DNA of 64,000 bases from Streptomyces sp. PCS3-D2 (GCF_000612545.2 NZ_CP097800.1:5654501-5718500); one strand, 5' to 3'; numbered from the stretch's first letter, positions 19,617 through 29,081 are shown. A program made the numbers and translations. The notes: a model not told the origin generated them from the letters alone.

Positions 19617-20411
19617 TCAGCCCTGCAGGGCCTTGTCGATCGCGGCCGTGAACGCCTCCGCCGTCTGCGGGGTGTCGATCTTCTTGCCGTCCATCTTCAA
19701 GGTCGGCGTGCCCTTCACCCCGGAGTTGTCGAAGACCTTCGACATCTCCAGCGCCCACCGGTCGTAGGTGCCGTCCTCGACGGCCTTCTTGAACTCGGCG
19801 TTGCCCTTGAGCGCCGGAACGGTGTCCGCGACCTTCAGCAGGTAGTCGTCCTTGGCGAAGCTGTCGACGGTCTCCTCGGGGTGCTGCTCCTTCGAGTACA
19901 GCGCTCCCTTGAACTCCAGGAAGGCCTCCGGGCTGACGTTCAGCGCGGCGCCCAGCGCGCTCAGCGCGTTCTTCGAGCCCTCGCCCTTGACCGCGTTGTC
20001 GATGAAGGTGGCGCCGACGTACTGGAGCTTGTACTTGCCCGCCTCGACGTCCGTCTTGATCTGCTCGCCCGCGGCCTGCTCGAAGGAGGCGCACGCCGGG
20101 CAGCGCGAGTCCTCGTACAGCTCCAGGGTCTTCTTCGCGTCGGCCTTGCCGACGACGACCGTGGTGCCGTCGTCACCCGAGGTGTTCTTGGGCTTGACCA
20201 GCTCGGCCTTGGCGGCCTTCTCCCAGTAGTCGGGCTCGTTGGCCTTCATGACCCCGTAGGCGATACCGCCGGCCAGGCCCAGCGCGGCCACGACCCCGAC
20301 GCCGACTATGACCTGTCGACGGATCTTGTCCTTCTTGGCCTGCGCCGCGCGCTCGGCCCGAAGCCGCTCGCGGGCCGCCGCCTTGTTCGCCTGGCTGTTG
20401 CGTGAACTCAT
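19617..20411 (-). CDS. Membrane-anchored DsbA-like thioredoxin-fold protein
   Basis: A 264-residue protein with a charged cytoplasmic head (residues 1-32), one membrane helix (33-54) and an extracellular DsbA-type domain. The redox motif is CPAC at 104-107 (EDSRCPACASFEQ), and the cis-Pro loop is GVKGTPTLKMDG. It should act in disulfide formation or reduction outside the membrane. Two ATG codons adjoin; the second (20411) is preferred because GGAG then sits 6 nt away. A paralogue with the same plan lies at 46154. The gene ends at its own terminator. Confidence 0.85.
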   Translation of the reverse strand: MSSRNSQANKAAARERLRAERAAQAKKDKIRRQVIVGVGVVAALGLAGGIAYGVMKANEPDYWEKAAKAELVKPKNTSGDDGTTVVVGKADAKKTLELYEDSRCPACASFEQAAGEQIKTDVEAGKYKLQYVGATFIDNAVKGEGSKNALSALGAALNVSPEAFLEFKGALYSKEQHPEETVDSFAKDDYLLKVADTVPALKGNAEFKKAVEDGTYDRWALEMSKVFDNSGVKGTPTLKMDGKKIDTPQTAEAFTAAIDKALQG

Positions 20412-20459
20412 CATGATCTCCGTGGTGTGTGACGTGGGGAAGGGACTGCCGTACGTGCG

Positions 20460-21149
20460 TCAGGCGCGCGCGAGCGCACCGAGCACGGGAGGTCCCCGCC
20501 GTCCCACGGAGTGCGCGGGGAAGCGCGTACGGGCCCCGGCTCCCGCCGGGACCGGCCGCCGCGCCCGCCGTGCCGGCCGACGGGCCCCCGCCAGCGCGGC
20601 CGCCGCCATCCGCAGCGGCCGGAACGCGAAGGCGGCCACCGCCCGCAGCAGCCGGCCCAGCGCCCGCTCACCGTGGTGCAGCCAGGCGGCGGCGAGCAGC
20701 CCCACCGAGACATGGGCGCCGAGCAGCAGCCACGGCGTGTACGGGCCGGGCGAGGCCAGCAGCGCGGCCGTACCGGCGGCGGGCCCGGTCACCTCGGCCA
20801 GCGGGCCGCCCACCGGCGTGCCCCCGCAGAGCTCCTCCAGGCCCATGGCGCGCAGCGGCCCCGCGACCGGCCCACCGGCCGGGCCGTAGCAGAGGTGCTG
20901 CCCGGCGGTGAAGACGGTGTCGGCGGCCAGCTCCAGCGGTACGAGCAGCCCCGCGATGGGGCCGAAGCCGCGCTCACGGCCCGCGAGGGCCCAGGCGATC
21001 GCGAACACGCCCGCGAAGGCCCCGGCCACCATCGCCGGAGGCAGCGGGACCCGGGACATCAGGACGTGCGAGCCGGAGGAGAGCAGCACGACGACAGCGC
21101 TGAACAACGCGGCCCGCAGCCCTCTGAGTCCCGTCCCGGAAAAGTCCAT
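20460..21149 (-). CDS. Hypothetical multi-spanning membrane protein
   Basis: I do not recognise a named family. The 229-residue product has about four hydrophobic segments (near 12-32, 38-56, 62-80 and 125-160) and a C-terminal tail very rich in Arg, Ala and Pro. Two cysteines occur in short loops (QHLCYGPAGG, EELCGGTPVGG). It lies 48 bp upstream of the DsbA-like gene on the same strand and 37 bp after DUF2252, so it may be part of one transcript. The start at 21149 is weakly supported (GAGG directly against the ATG). Confidence 0.6.
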   Translation of the reverse strand: MDFSGTGLRGLRAALFSAVVVLLSSGSHVLMSRVPLPPAMVAGAFAGVFAIAWALAGRERGFGPIAGLLVPLELAADTVFTAGQHLCYGPAGGPVAGPLRAMGLEELCGGTPVGGPLAEVTGPAAGTAALLASPGPYTPWLLLGAHVSVGLLAAAWLHHGERALGRLLRAVAAFAFRPLRMAAAALAGARRPARRARRPVPAGAGARTRFPAHSVGRRGPPVLGALARA

Positions 21150-21186
21150 CCTCGCGAGTGTGCCACGTGTTCCTGTGGGAGCCGTT

Positions 21187-22521
21187 TCAGGGGGTGAGAC
21201 GGCCGTTGCGGAAGAGGTCCACGAAGATCTGGTGGTCGGCGCGCGCCCGCGCCCCGTAGGCGTGGGCGAAGTCGACCAGCAGGTCCGCGAAACCCTCCTC
21301 GTCCGAGGCGATCGCCGCGTCGATGGCCCGCTCGGTGGAGAACGGCACCAGGGACTGTCCGCTCTCCGCCTCGTCGGCCGACGCGTGCATGGTCGCCGTG
21401 GCCCGGCCGAGGTCGGCGACCACCGCGGCGATCTCCTCGGGGTCGTCCAGGTCCGACCAGTCCAGATCCACCGCGTACGGGGACACCTCCGCCACCAGCT
21501 GGCCGGTGCCGTCCAGCTCCGTCCAGCCGAGCCAGGGGTCGGCGTGCGCCTGGAGCGCCCGCTGCGAGATCACCGTGCGGTGGCCCTCGTGCAGGAAGTA
21601 CTCCCGCACCTCCCGGTCCGTGACGTGTCGGGAGGCGGCCGGGGTCTGCGCCTGCTTGAGGTAGATCACGACGTCGTTCTCCAGCGCGTCGCTGTGCCCC
21701 TCCAGCAGGATGTTGTAGGAGGGCAGGCCCGCCGAGCCGATGCCGACGCCCCGGCGGCCGACCACGTCCTTGACCCGGTAGGAGTCGGGGCGCACGAGGG
21801 ACTCGTCGGGCAGGGTCTCCAGGTACCCGTCGAAGGCCGCCAGCACCTTGTAGCGGGTCGCGGCGTCCAGCTCGACGGAACCGCCGCCGCAGGCGAAGCG
21901 GCGCTCGTGGTCCCGTATCTCCGTCATCGAGTCCAGCAGGGAGAAGCGGGTGCGGCAGCGGGCCGAGCGCAGCGCGTCCAGCAGCGGGCCCTCGGCGGTG
22001 TCCAGGGTGAAGGAGGGGACCTCGTCCTTGTCGGGTGCCTGGTCCCGGACGGCCAGCAGGCGGATCCGCTCCCGGTAGGCCCCGGCGTAGATCCGCACCA
22101 GCTCGCTTATCTGGCCGTCGCTGAGCGCCTTGGTGTAGCCGATCAGCGCGACGGAGGCCGCGAAGCGCTTGAGGTCCCAGGTGAAGGGGCCGACGTACGC
22201 CTCGTCGAAGTCGTTGACGTTGAAGATCAGCCGGCCGTTGGCGTCCATGTACGTGCCGAAGTTCTCGGCGTGCAGATCGCCGTGGATCCACACCCGGCCC
22301 GTCCGCTCGTCCAGGTACGGACCGCCGTGCCGGTCCCGCTCCAGGTCGGAGTAGAAGAGGCAGGCCGTGCCCCGGTAGAAGGCGAAGGCCGAGGCCGCCA
22401 TCTTGCGGAACTTGACCCGGAAGGCAGCGGGGTCGGCGGCGAGCAGTTCACCGAATGCGGTGTCGAACACGTCGAGGATCTGCTCGGCACGCTGCTCGTC
22501 GGTCGTCTCGGGGACCGCCAT
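21187..22521 (-). CDS. DUF2252 protein with kinase-like motifs
   Basis: A 444-residue protein of uncharacterised family DUF2252. ATG 22521 follows AGGAGGA by 8 nt. The segment VWIHGDLHAENFG resembles the HGDLHxxN catalytic loop of aminoglycoside-phosphotransferase-like kinases, and IFNVNDFDEAYVGP resembles their metal-binding D-F-D loop. A small-molecule or protein kinase role is therefore plausible but unproven. A pocket motif GVGIGSAGLPSYNILLEG lies mid-protein. It is divergent from dnaE, with a 171-bp gap that must hold both promoters. Confidence 0.82.
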   Translation of the reverse strand: MAVPETTDEQRAEQILDVFDTAFGELLAADPAAFRVKFRKMAASAFAFYRGTACLFYSDLERDRHGGPYLDERTGRVWIHGDLHAENFGTYMDANGRLIFNVNDFDEAYVGPFTWDLKRFAASVALIGYTKALSDGQISELVRIYAGAYRERIRLLAVRDQAPDKDEVPSFTLDTAEGPLLDALRSARCRTRFSLLDSMTEIRDHERRFACGGGSVELDAATRYKVLAAFDGYLETLPDESLVRPDSYRVKDVVGRRGVGIGSAGLPSYNILLEGHSDALENDVVIYLKQAQTPAASRHVTDREVREYFLHEGHRTVISQRALQAHADPWLGWTELDGTGQLVAEVSPYAVDLDWSDLDDPEEIAAVVADLGRATATMHASADEAESGQSLVPFSTERAIDAAIASDEEGFADLLVDFAHAYGARARADHQIFVDLFRNGRLTP

Positions 22522-22692
22522 GGCGGGTTCCTCCTGGTGCACGGGGTGGTACGGGCTCTGCCGGACCGGACGCGGGACCGGCGCCCCTGGTTCTGCAACG
22601 CCCGACCGTACCGCCGCGTGCCCGTGATCTGTCACCCGTGGGACGTAGGATTCGAAGCTGCCCCCTCCCCCCGCCGCCAGGAGACCAGCGCC

Positions 22693-25600
22693 GTGACCCA
22701 GACGCCGTTCACGCACCTGCACGTCCACACCCAGTACTCGCTGCTGGACGGTGCCGCGCGGCTGAAGGACATGTTCAACGCGTGCAACGAGATGGGCATG
22801 ACGCACATCGCCATGTCCGACCACGGCAACCTGCACGGGGCCTACGACTTCTTCCACTCCGCCCAGAAGGCCGGGGTCACGCCGATCATCGGCATCGAGG
22901 CGTACGTCGCCCCCGAGTCCCGGCGCAACAAGCGCCGCATCCAGTGGGGCCAGCCCCACCAGAAGCGCGACGACGTCTCCGGTTCCGGCGGCTACACCCA
23001 CAAGACGATCTGGGCGGCGAACGCCACCGGCCTGCACAACCTCTTCCGGTTGTCCTCCGACGCGTACGCCGAGGGCTGGCTGACGAAGTGGCCGCGCATG
23101 GACAAGGAGACCATCGCCCAGTGGTCCGAGGGGCTGATCGCCTCCACCGGCTGCCCCTCCGGCGAGCTGCAGACCCGCCTGCGCCTCGGCCAGTTCGACG
23201 AGGCCCTGAAGTCGGCCTCCGAGTACCAGGACATCTTCGGCAAGGACCGCTACTTCCTGGAGCTGATGGACCACGGCATCGAGATCGAGCGCCGGGTCCG
23301 CGACGGGCTGCTGGAGATCGGCAAGAAGCTCGGTATCCCGCCGCTGGTGACGAACGACTCGCACTACACCTACGCCAGCGAGGCCTCCGCCCACGACGCC
23401 CTGCTGTGCATCCAGACCGGCAAGAACCTCTCGGACCCCGACCGCTTCCGCTTCGACGGCTCCGGCTACTACCTGAAGTCGACCGACGAGATGTACGCGA
23501 TCGACTCCTCGGACGCCTGGCAGGAGGGCTGTGCCAACACCAGGCTGGTCGCGGACCAGATCGACACCGAGGGCATGTTCACGTTCCGGAACCTGATGCC
23601 GAAGTTCGACATCCCGGAGGGCTACACCGAGGTCACCTGGTTCCGCGAGGAGACCATGCGCGGCATGCACCGCCGCTTCCCCGGGGGCATCCCCGAGGAC
23701 CGCATGAAGCAGGTCGAGTACGAGATGGACACGATCATCTCGATGGGCTTCCCGGGCTACTTCCTCGTGGTCGCCGACTTCATCATGTGGGCCAAGAACC
23801 AGGGCATCGCGGTCGGACCCGGCCGAGGCTCCGCGGCCGGCTCGATCGTCGCCTACGCCATGGGCATCACCGACCTCGACCCGATCCCGCACGGCCTGAT
23901 CTTCGAGCGCTTCCTCAACCCCGAGCGCGTGTCCATGCCCGATGTCGACATCGACTTCGACGAGCGCCGGCGCGTCGAGGTGATCCGGTACGTGACCGAG
24001 AAGTACGGCGCCGACAAGGTCGCCATGATCGGCACCTACGGCACCATCAAGGCCAAGAACGCGATCAAGGACTCGGCCCGCGTGCTGGGCTACCCGTACG
24101 CCATGGGCGACCGCCTCACCAAGGCCATGCCCGCCGACGTCCTCGGCAAGGGCATCCCGCTCTCCGGCATCCTCGACCCCTCGCACCCCCGCTACGGCGA
24201 GGCCGGCGAGATCCGCGGCATGTACGAGAACGAGCCGGACGTGAAGAAGGTCATCGACACCGCCCGCGGTGTGGAGGGCCTGGTCCGCCAGATGGGCGTG
24301 CACGCCGCCGGCGTGATCATGTCCAGCGAGACGATCACCGATCACGTACCCGTCTGGGTGCGGCACACCGACGGCGTCACCATCACCCAGTGGGACTACC
24401 CGAGCTGCGAGTCGCTCGGCCTGCTGAAGATGGACTTCCTGGGCCTGCGCAACCTCACGATCATGGACGACGCCGTCAAGATGGTGAAGGCCAACAAGGG
24501 GATCGACATCGACCTCCTGGCCCTCCCGCTCGACGACCCCAAGACCTTCGAGCTGCTCGGCCGCGGCGACACCCTCGGCGTCTTCCAGTTCGACGGCGGG
24601 CCCATGCGCTCCCTGCTGCGGCTGATGAAGCCGGACAACTTCGAAGACATCTCCGCCGTGTCGGCCCTCTACCGGCCGGGCCCGATGGGCATGAACTCGC
24701 ACACCAACTACGCCCTGCGCAAGAACAAGCAGCAGGAGATCACCCCGATCCACCCCGAGCTGGAGAAGCCGCTCGAAGAGGTCCTCGCGGTCACCTACGG
24801 CCTGATCGTCTACCAGGAGCAGGTCCAGAAGGCCGCCCAGATCATCGCCGGCTACTCGCTCGGCGAGGCCGACATCCTGCGCCGCGTCATGGGCAAGAAG
24901 AAGCCCGAGGAGCTGGCGAAGAACTTCACGATCTTCCAGGCGGGCGCCCGCAAGAACGGCTACTCCGACGAGGCCATCCAGAAGCTCTGGGACGTCCTGG
25001 TCCCCTTCGCCGGCTACGCCTTCAACAAGGCCCACTCGGCCGCCTACGGCCTGGTCTCCTACTGGACCGCCTACCTCAAGGCGAACTACCCGGCCGAGTA
25101 CATGGCGGGTCTGCTCACCTCGGTCAAGGACGACAAGGACAAGTCCGCGATCTACCTGAACGAGTGCCGCCGCATGGGCATCAAGGTGCTCCCGCCGAAC
25201 GTCAACGAGTCCGAGTCGAACTTCGCCGCCCAGGGCGACGACGTGATCCTCTTCGGCCTCACCGCCGTCCGCAACGTCGGCCAGAACGTCGTGGACTCGA
25301 TCATCAAGACCAGGAAGGCCAAGGGGAAGTACTCCTCCTTCCCTGACTTCCTGGACAAGGTCGAGGCCGTCGTCTGCAACAAGCGCACCATCGAGTCGCT
25401 GATCAAGGCCGGCGCCTACGACGAGATGGGCCACACCCGCAAGGGCCTGGTCGCCCACCACGAATCCATGATCGACAACGTGGTCGCCGTCAAGCGCAAG
25501 GAGGCCGAGGGGCAATTCGACCTCTTCGGCGGTATGGGTGACGACAGCGGCGGCGACGAGCCCGGCTTCGGCCTCGACGTGGAGTTCTCCGACGTCGAGT

Positions 25601-26235
25601 GGGAGAAGTCCTACCTGCTCGCCCAGGAGCGCGAGATGCTCGGGCTCTACGTCTCCGACCACCCGCTCTTCGGTCTGGAGCACGTGCTCTCCGACAAGAC
25701 CGACGCCGGAATCTCCCAGCTGACCGGCGGCGAGCACTCCGACGGCGCCGTCGTCACCATCGGCGGCATCATCTCGGGCCTCCAGCGCAAGATGACCAAG
25801 CAGGGCAACGCCTGGGCCATCGCCACCGTCGAGGACCTCGCCGGCTCCATCGAGTGCATGTTCTTCCCCGCGACCTACCAGCTCGTCTCCACCCAGCTGG
25901 TCGAGGACACCGTCGTCTTCGTCAAGGGCCGCCTCGACAAGCGCGAGGACGTCCCCCGCCTGGTCGCCATGGAGATGATGGTCCCCGACCTCTCCTCGGC
26001 CGGCACCAACGCCCCCGTGGTCCTCACCATCCCCACGGTCAAGGTCACGCCCCCGATGGTGACCCGTCTGGGGGAGATCCTGCGCCACCACAAGGGCAAC
26101 ACCGAGGTCCGGATCAAGCTCCAGGGGCCGCGGACCACCACCGTGCTGCGCCTCGACCGGCACCGCGTCCAGCCCGACCCGGCCCTCTTCGGCGATCTCA
26201 AGGTCCTGCTCGGACCGTCCTGCCTGGCCGGATAG
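22693..26235 (+). CDS. dnaE: DNA polymerase III alpha subunit
   Basis: The 1180-residue replicative polymerase of family C. The GTG start at 22693 follows AGGAGA and gives the standard N terminus, where a PHP domain begins (THLHVHTQYSLLDG). The catalytic aspartates are D419 and D421 in PDVDIDFDE and D581 in LLKMDFLG. GPGRGSAAGS lies in the palm. The fingers motif GYAFNKAHSAAYG and a C-terminal OB fold with GGIISGLQRKMTKQG follow. This is the DnaE1 type, expected to be essential. It ends at a strong terminator facing a small minus-strand gene. Confidence 0.97.
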   Translation: MTQTPFTHLHVHTQYSLLDGAARLKDMFNACNEMGMTHIAMSDHGNLHGAYDFFHSAQKAGVTPIIGIEAYVAPESRRNKRRIQWGQPHQKRDDVSGSGGYTHKTIWAANATGLHNLFRLSSDAYAEGWLTKWPRMDKETIAQWSEGLIASTGCPSGELQTRLRLGQFDEALKSASEYQDIFGKDRYFLELMDHGIEIERRVRDGLLEIGKKLGIPPLVTNDSHYTYASEASAHDALLCIQTGKNLSDPDRFRFDGSGYYLKSTDEMYAIDSSDAWQEGCANTRLVADQIDTEGMFTFRNLMPKFDIPEGYTEVTWFREETMRGMHRRFPGGIPEDRMKQVEYEMDTIISMGFPGYFLVVADFIMWAKNQGIAVGPGRGSAAGSIVAYAMGITDLDPIPHGLIFERFLNPERVSMPDVDIDFDERRRVEVIRYVTEKYGADKVAMIGTYGTIKAKNAIKDSARVLGYPYAMGDRLTKAMPADVLGKGIPLSGILDPSHPRYGEAGEIRGMYENEPDVKKVIDTARGVEGLVRQMGVHAAGVIMSSETITDHVPVWVRHTDGVTITQWDYPSCESLGLLKMDFLGLRNLTIMDDAVKMVKANKGIDIDLLALPLDDPKTFELLGRGDTLGVFQFDGGPMRSLLRLMKPDNFEDISAVSALYRPGPMGMNSHTNYALRKNKQQEITPIHPELEKPLEEVLAVTYGLIVYQEQVQKAAQIIAGYSLGEADILRRVMGKKKPEELAKNFTIFQAGARKNGYSDEAIQKLWDVLVPFAGYAFNKAHSAAYGLVSYWTAYLKANYPAEYMAGLLTSVKDDKDKSAIYLNECRRMGIKVLPPNVNESESNFAAQGDDVILFGLTAVRNVGQNVVDSIIKTRKAKGKYSSFPDFLDKVEAVVCNKRTIESLIKAGAYDEMGHTRKGLVAHHESMIDNVVAVKRKEAEGQFDLFGGMGDDSGGDEPGFGLDVEFSDVEWEKSYLLAQEREMLGLYVSDHPLFGLEHVLSDKTDAGISQLTGGEHSDGAVVTIGGIISGLQRKMTKQGNAWAIATVEDLAGSIECMFFPATYQLVSTQLVEDTVVFVKGRLDKREDVPRLVAMEMMVPDLSSAGTNAPVVLTIPTVKVTPPMVTRLGEILRHHKGNTEVRIKLQGPRTTTVLRLDRHRVQPDPALFGDLKVLLGPSCLAG

Positions 26236-26256
26236 CGTCGTCCGCCACCCGCCCGA

Positions 26257-26293
26257 AAGGGGGCCTGCCCGGTGTCGCCGGGCAGGCCCCCTT
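26257..26293. terminator. Bidirectional terminator after dnaE
   Basis: A perfect 16-bp stem (26257-26272 with 26278-26293) with loop TGTCG lies between dnaE and the convergent 52-residue gene. The arms begin AA and end TT, so each strand has a short T run. Confidence 0.85.
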
Positions 26294-26328
26294 GCGGTTC
26301 TCGGCCGTCACAGACCGGCGCGAAGGCG

Positions 26329-26487
26329 TCAGTTGTGTCCGAACTTCTTCTGCTTGCTCTTGTGGGCCAGGTCCATCGGACTCGGCGCCTGGGACGACTG
26401 CTCGGGGGAGTCCGAACGCGACGCGTCCTGCCCGGACGAGCGGGTCTGCTGCTTCGCCGGCTGCTTCTGGTTCTTGTTCTTGGCCAT
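26329..26487 (-). CDS. Small basic hydrophilic protein (52 aa), unknown
   Basis: A 52-residue reading frame starting MAKNKNQKQPAKQQTRSSG and ending KQKKFGHN, with ATG at 26487 and GGAGG 8 nt upstream. It is rich in Lys, Gln and Ser, with a short PSPMDLAHKSKQ segment, and has no hydrophobic core, so it is probably disordered and may bind nucleic acid. Good ribosome-binding site, position and the shared terminator with dnaE support expression. I cannot assign a family. Confidence 0.7.
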   Translation of the reverse strand: MAKNKNQKQPAKQQTRSSGQDASRSDSPEQSSQAPSPMDLAHKSKQKKFGHN

Positions 26488-26716
26488 GGTGGAGCCTCCG
26501 TGAGGGTCTAGGGGCCAGGACCGCCTTCACACTCACACAGCACCAGAAACCGCGCATTTTGGATCATTACCGCGTGTAGCCGAGGGCGGTGCCCCGCCGC
26601 CGCGTGAGATCCGCCACGCCGATGATCGAGTTCCGGCCTTCAACGCCCGCGAGGTCGGGCAGACTCGGGGAACCCGCGAAAACACGTGGGGACCCCCAGG
26701 GAAGAGGGTGGAACGC

Positions 26717-28015
26717 GTGGACCGCTGCGTCGTCCTGGTGGACGCCGGCTACCTGCTGGGTGCCGCCGCCAGCCTTCTCGCCGGGGAGCCCTCCCGCTCC
26801 CGGATCACCGTCGACCATGCCGCCCTGATCCAGGGCCTGCGCGAGCGGGCCGAGGCCGACACCCAGCAGCCCCTGCTACGCATCTACTGGTTCGACGGCG
26901 CACCCGACCGGGTGCCGCAGCCCGAACACCGCAGACTGCGCGTCATGCCCCGGGTCACGGTCCGGCTCGGCGCCCTGACCCGCAGCGACGGCCGCTGGGC
27001 GCAGAAGGGCGTCGACGCCGCCATGCACGCCGAGCTCACCGAACTCGCCCGCAACCGCGCCTGCTCCGACGTGGTCCTCGTGACCGGCGACGGCGACCTG
27101 CTGCCCGGCCTGATGTCCGCCAAGGAGCACGGGGTCGCCGTCCACCTGTGGGCCGTCCAGGCGGCCGACGGCGACTACAACCAGTCCGAGGACCTCGTCG
27201 CCGAGGCCGACGAACGCCGCGTCCTCGACCGGGCCTGGATCACCCGTGCCGTCCGCGCCAAGGACCTCGCCGGACTCTGCTCCCCGCCGCCCGTGCCCCG
27301 CCCCGACATCGCCGCCATCCTCTCGGCACCGCTGCCCGAGGCCGCGCTCGCCGAGGCCGCCCGCAACGGTGCCGCCGCCCCCGCGGAGGACGATCGGGAG
27401 GCCGTCCCCGTACCGGCGCCGACCGCCCCCGGCGGAAAGAGCGTCCCCACGCCCAAGGACCTCGCCGGGGCCCTGCGCGCCACCGGACCGCACAGCGGCC
27501 AGCAGGCCGCGGCGAGCAGCGCGCCGTCCCCCGCCAGCGCCCTGCGCTGGTCCTCCGACCGGGGCTGGATCGACCGCGCCGGACCGCTGGGCGAGCCCGC
27601 CGAGACCGCCTCGCTGCCCACCCTCGCCCAGCTCACCAGCGCCGAACAGCGCTGGGCCGACCGGGAGGAGGACATCACCACCGTGGGCGGGGACCCATTC
27701 GAGGTGGGACAGGTGTTCGCCCGGCGCTGGATGGAACGCCTCCCGGAGACCGCACACCTCCAGAAACTGGCCACCATGTACCCGCGCATCCCGCACCGGA
27801 TCGACGGCGAGCTGCTGCGCTACGCCGCCCGGTTCGGCCTGCTCGCGCACAAGGACGACCAGATCGACGAGCACGACCGCTACGCCATCCGCGCCGGGTT
27901 CTGGAGGGAGATCGACGTCCGCGCCGCCGCCGAGCACGTCGCCGCGGTACCGGCCGCCGCACCCGGAACGGGACCCGCCGACCTGTCCGCCCCGCTGACC
28001 CCGGCGGCCGAGTAG
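26717..28015 (+). CDS. NYN-domain (PIN-like) putative RNase
   Basis: A 432-residue protein. The N-terminal 165 residues form an NYN domain, a PIN-like metal-dependent nuclease fold, with the acidic residues in VLVDAGYLLG, QKGVDAAM and VLVTGDGDLLPG in their expected order. A Pro/Ala-rich linker spans about 220-300. The C-terminal region (QKLATMYPRIPHRIDGELLRYAARFGLL) resembles a small winged-helix-like unit. GTG 26717 (MDRCVVLVDAG) is preferred because GAAGAGG lies 9 nt upstream; GTG 26708 would add three residues. RNA processing is the likely role, with unknown substrate. Confidence 0.82.
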   Translation: MDRCVVLVDAGYLLGAAASLLAGEPSRSRITVDHAALIQGLRERAEADTQQPLLRIYWFDGAPDRVPQPEHRRLRVMPRVTVRLGALTRSDGRWAQKGVDAAMHAELTELARNRACSDVVLVTGDGDLLPGLMSAKEHGVAVHLWAVQAADGDYNQSEDLVAEADERRVLDRAWITRAVRAKDLAGLCSPPPVPRPDIAAILSAPLPEAALAEAARNGAAAPAEDDREAVPVPAPTAPGGKSVPTPKDLAGALRATGPHSGQQAAASSAPSPASALRWSSDRGWIDRAGPLGEPAETASLPTLAQLTSAEQRWADREEDITTVGGDPFEVGQVFARRWMERLPETAHLQKLATMYPRIPHRIDGELLRYAARFGLLAHKDDQIDEHDRYAIRAGFWREIDVRAAAEHVAAVPAAAPGTGPADLSAPLTPAAE

Positions 28016-28043
28016 GGGCGGGAACCCCGTAGGCTGCTCCCTC

Positions 28044-29081
28044 GTGAGTACGGGCACAGCACAGGCGCAGGACAGCACGGCGGCGGCCGCGGGAGCGGCG
28101 TCGGACGTGGTCTGCACGGTGCGTGACCTGGTCAAGACGTATCCCGCGGTGCGCGGGCGGCGCGGAGCCCCCGCCCTGCCCGAAACCCGCGCCAACGACG
28201 GCGTCAGCCTCGACGTCCGGCGCGGCGAGATCTTCGGCCTGCTCGGCCCCAACGGCGCCGGCAAGTCCACCCTGGTCCGCCAGCTCACCGGCCTCATGCG
28301 GCCCGACTCGGGCACCGTGACCCTCCTCGGCCACGACCTCGTGCGCCACCCCCGACGGGCCTCCAGACTGCTCTCCTACCTCGGCCAGGAGTCCACCGCC
28401 CTCGACGAGCTCACGGTGGCGCTGGCCGCCGAGACCACCGCACGGCTGCGCGGGCTCGACGTACGGTCGGCACGCGCCGCGCGCGACGCCGTACTGGAGG
28501 AACTCGGACTGGCAGGGATCGCCGGGCGACCCCTGAAGAAGCTCTCCGGCGGCCAGCGGCGCCTGGCCTGCGTCGCCGCCGCGCTCGTGGGCGAACGGCC
28601 CGTGCTGGTCCTCGACGAACCCACCACCGGAATGGACCCGGTGGCCCGGCGGGCCGTGTGGGCGGCGGTGGACCGCCGCCGCGCCCGGCACGGCGTGACC
28701 GTGCTGCTCGTCACCCACAACGTCATCGAGGCCGAGACGGTCCTCGACCGGGTCGCCGTCATCGACCAGGGCAAGGTCATCGCCTGCGACACGCCGACCG
28801 CGCTGAAGGCGCGCGTCTCGGGCGAGGTCCGGCTGGAGCTGGTGTGGCGCGAGGGCGCCCCGCTGGAGGTGCCGGAGGTCGCCCGGCTGCGCGAGCGGGC
28901 CGTCGAGTCGGGGCGCCGCTGGGTGCTCCGACTGGCGCCGGACGAGGCACGGGCGGCGGTCGCCTCGGTCACCGGGGGCCCGGCCTTCGCCGCGCTCGAC
29001 GACTTCACCCTGGCCACCCCCAGCCTGGAAGACGTGTACCTGGCCCTCGGCGGCAGGACGAAAGGGCTGGTGAAGTCGTGA
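28044..29081 (+). CDS. ABC transporter ATP-binding protein
   Basis: A 345-residue ABC ATPase. Walker A is GPNGAGKST, the signature is LSGGQRRLACV and Walker B is VLVLDEPTTGMDP. It belongs to the group of exporter ATPases (DrrA/CcmA-like) that pair with ABC-2 permeases. The last 100 residues form a regulatory tail. GTG 28044 lies 8 nt after TAGGCT, so a leaderless start is possible. Its stop overlaps the permease start (GTGA), so the pair is coupled. The substrate is unknown. Confidence 0.9.
   Translation: MSTGTAQAQDSTAAAAGAASDVVCTVRDLVKTYPAVRGRRGAPALPETRANDGVSLDVRRGEIFGLLGPNGAGKSTLVRQLTGLMRPDSGTVTLLGHDLVRHPRRASRLLSYLGQESTALDELTVALAAETTARLRGLDVRSARAARDAVLEELGLAGIAGRPLKKLSGGQRRLACVAAALVGERPVLVLDEPTTGMDPVARRAVWAAVDRRRARHGVTVLLVTHNVIEAETVLDRVAVIDQGKVIACDTPTALKARVSGEVRLELVWREGAPLEVPEVARLRERAVESGRRWVLRLAPDEARAAVASVTGGPAFAALDDFTLATPSLEDVYLALGGRTKGLVKS

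Noticed and set aside
21187-26163. 1658-residue open frame covering the minus strand of dnaE
   Set aside because: Only the 444 residues from 22521 to 21187 (DUF2252) are real; the rest is antisense to dnaE and has no ribosome-binding site.
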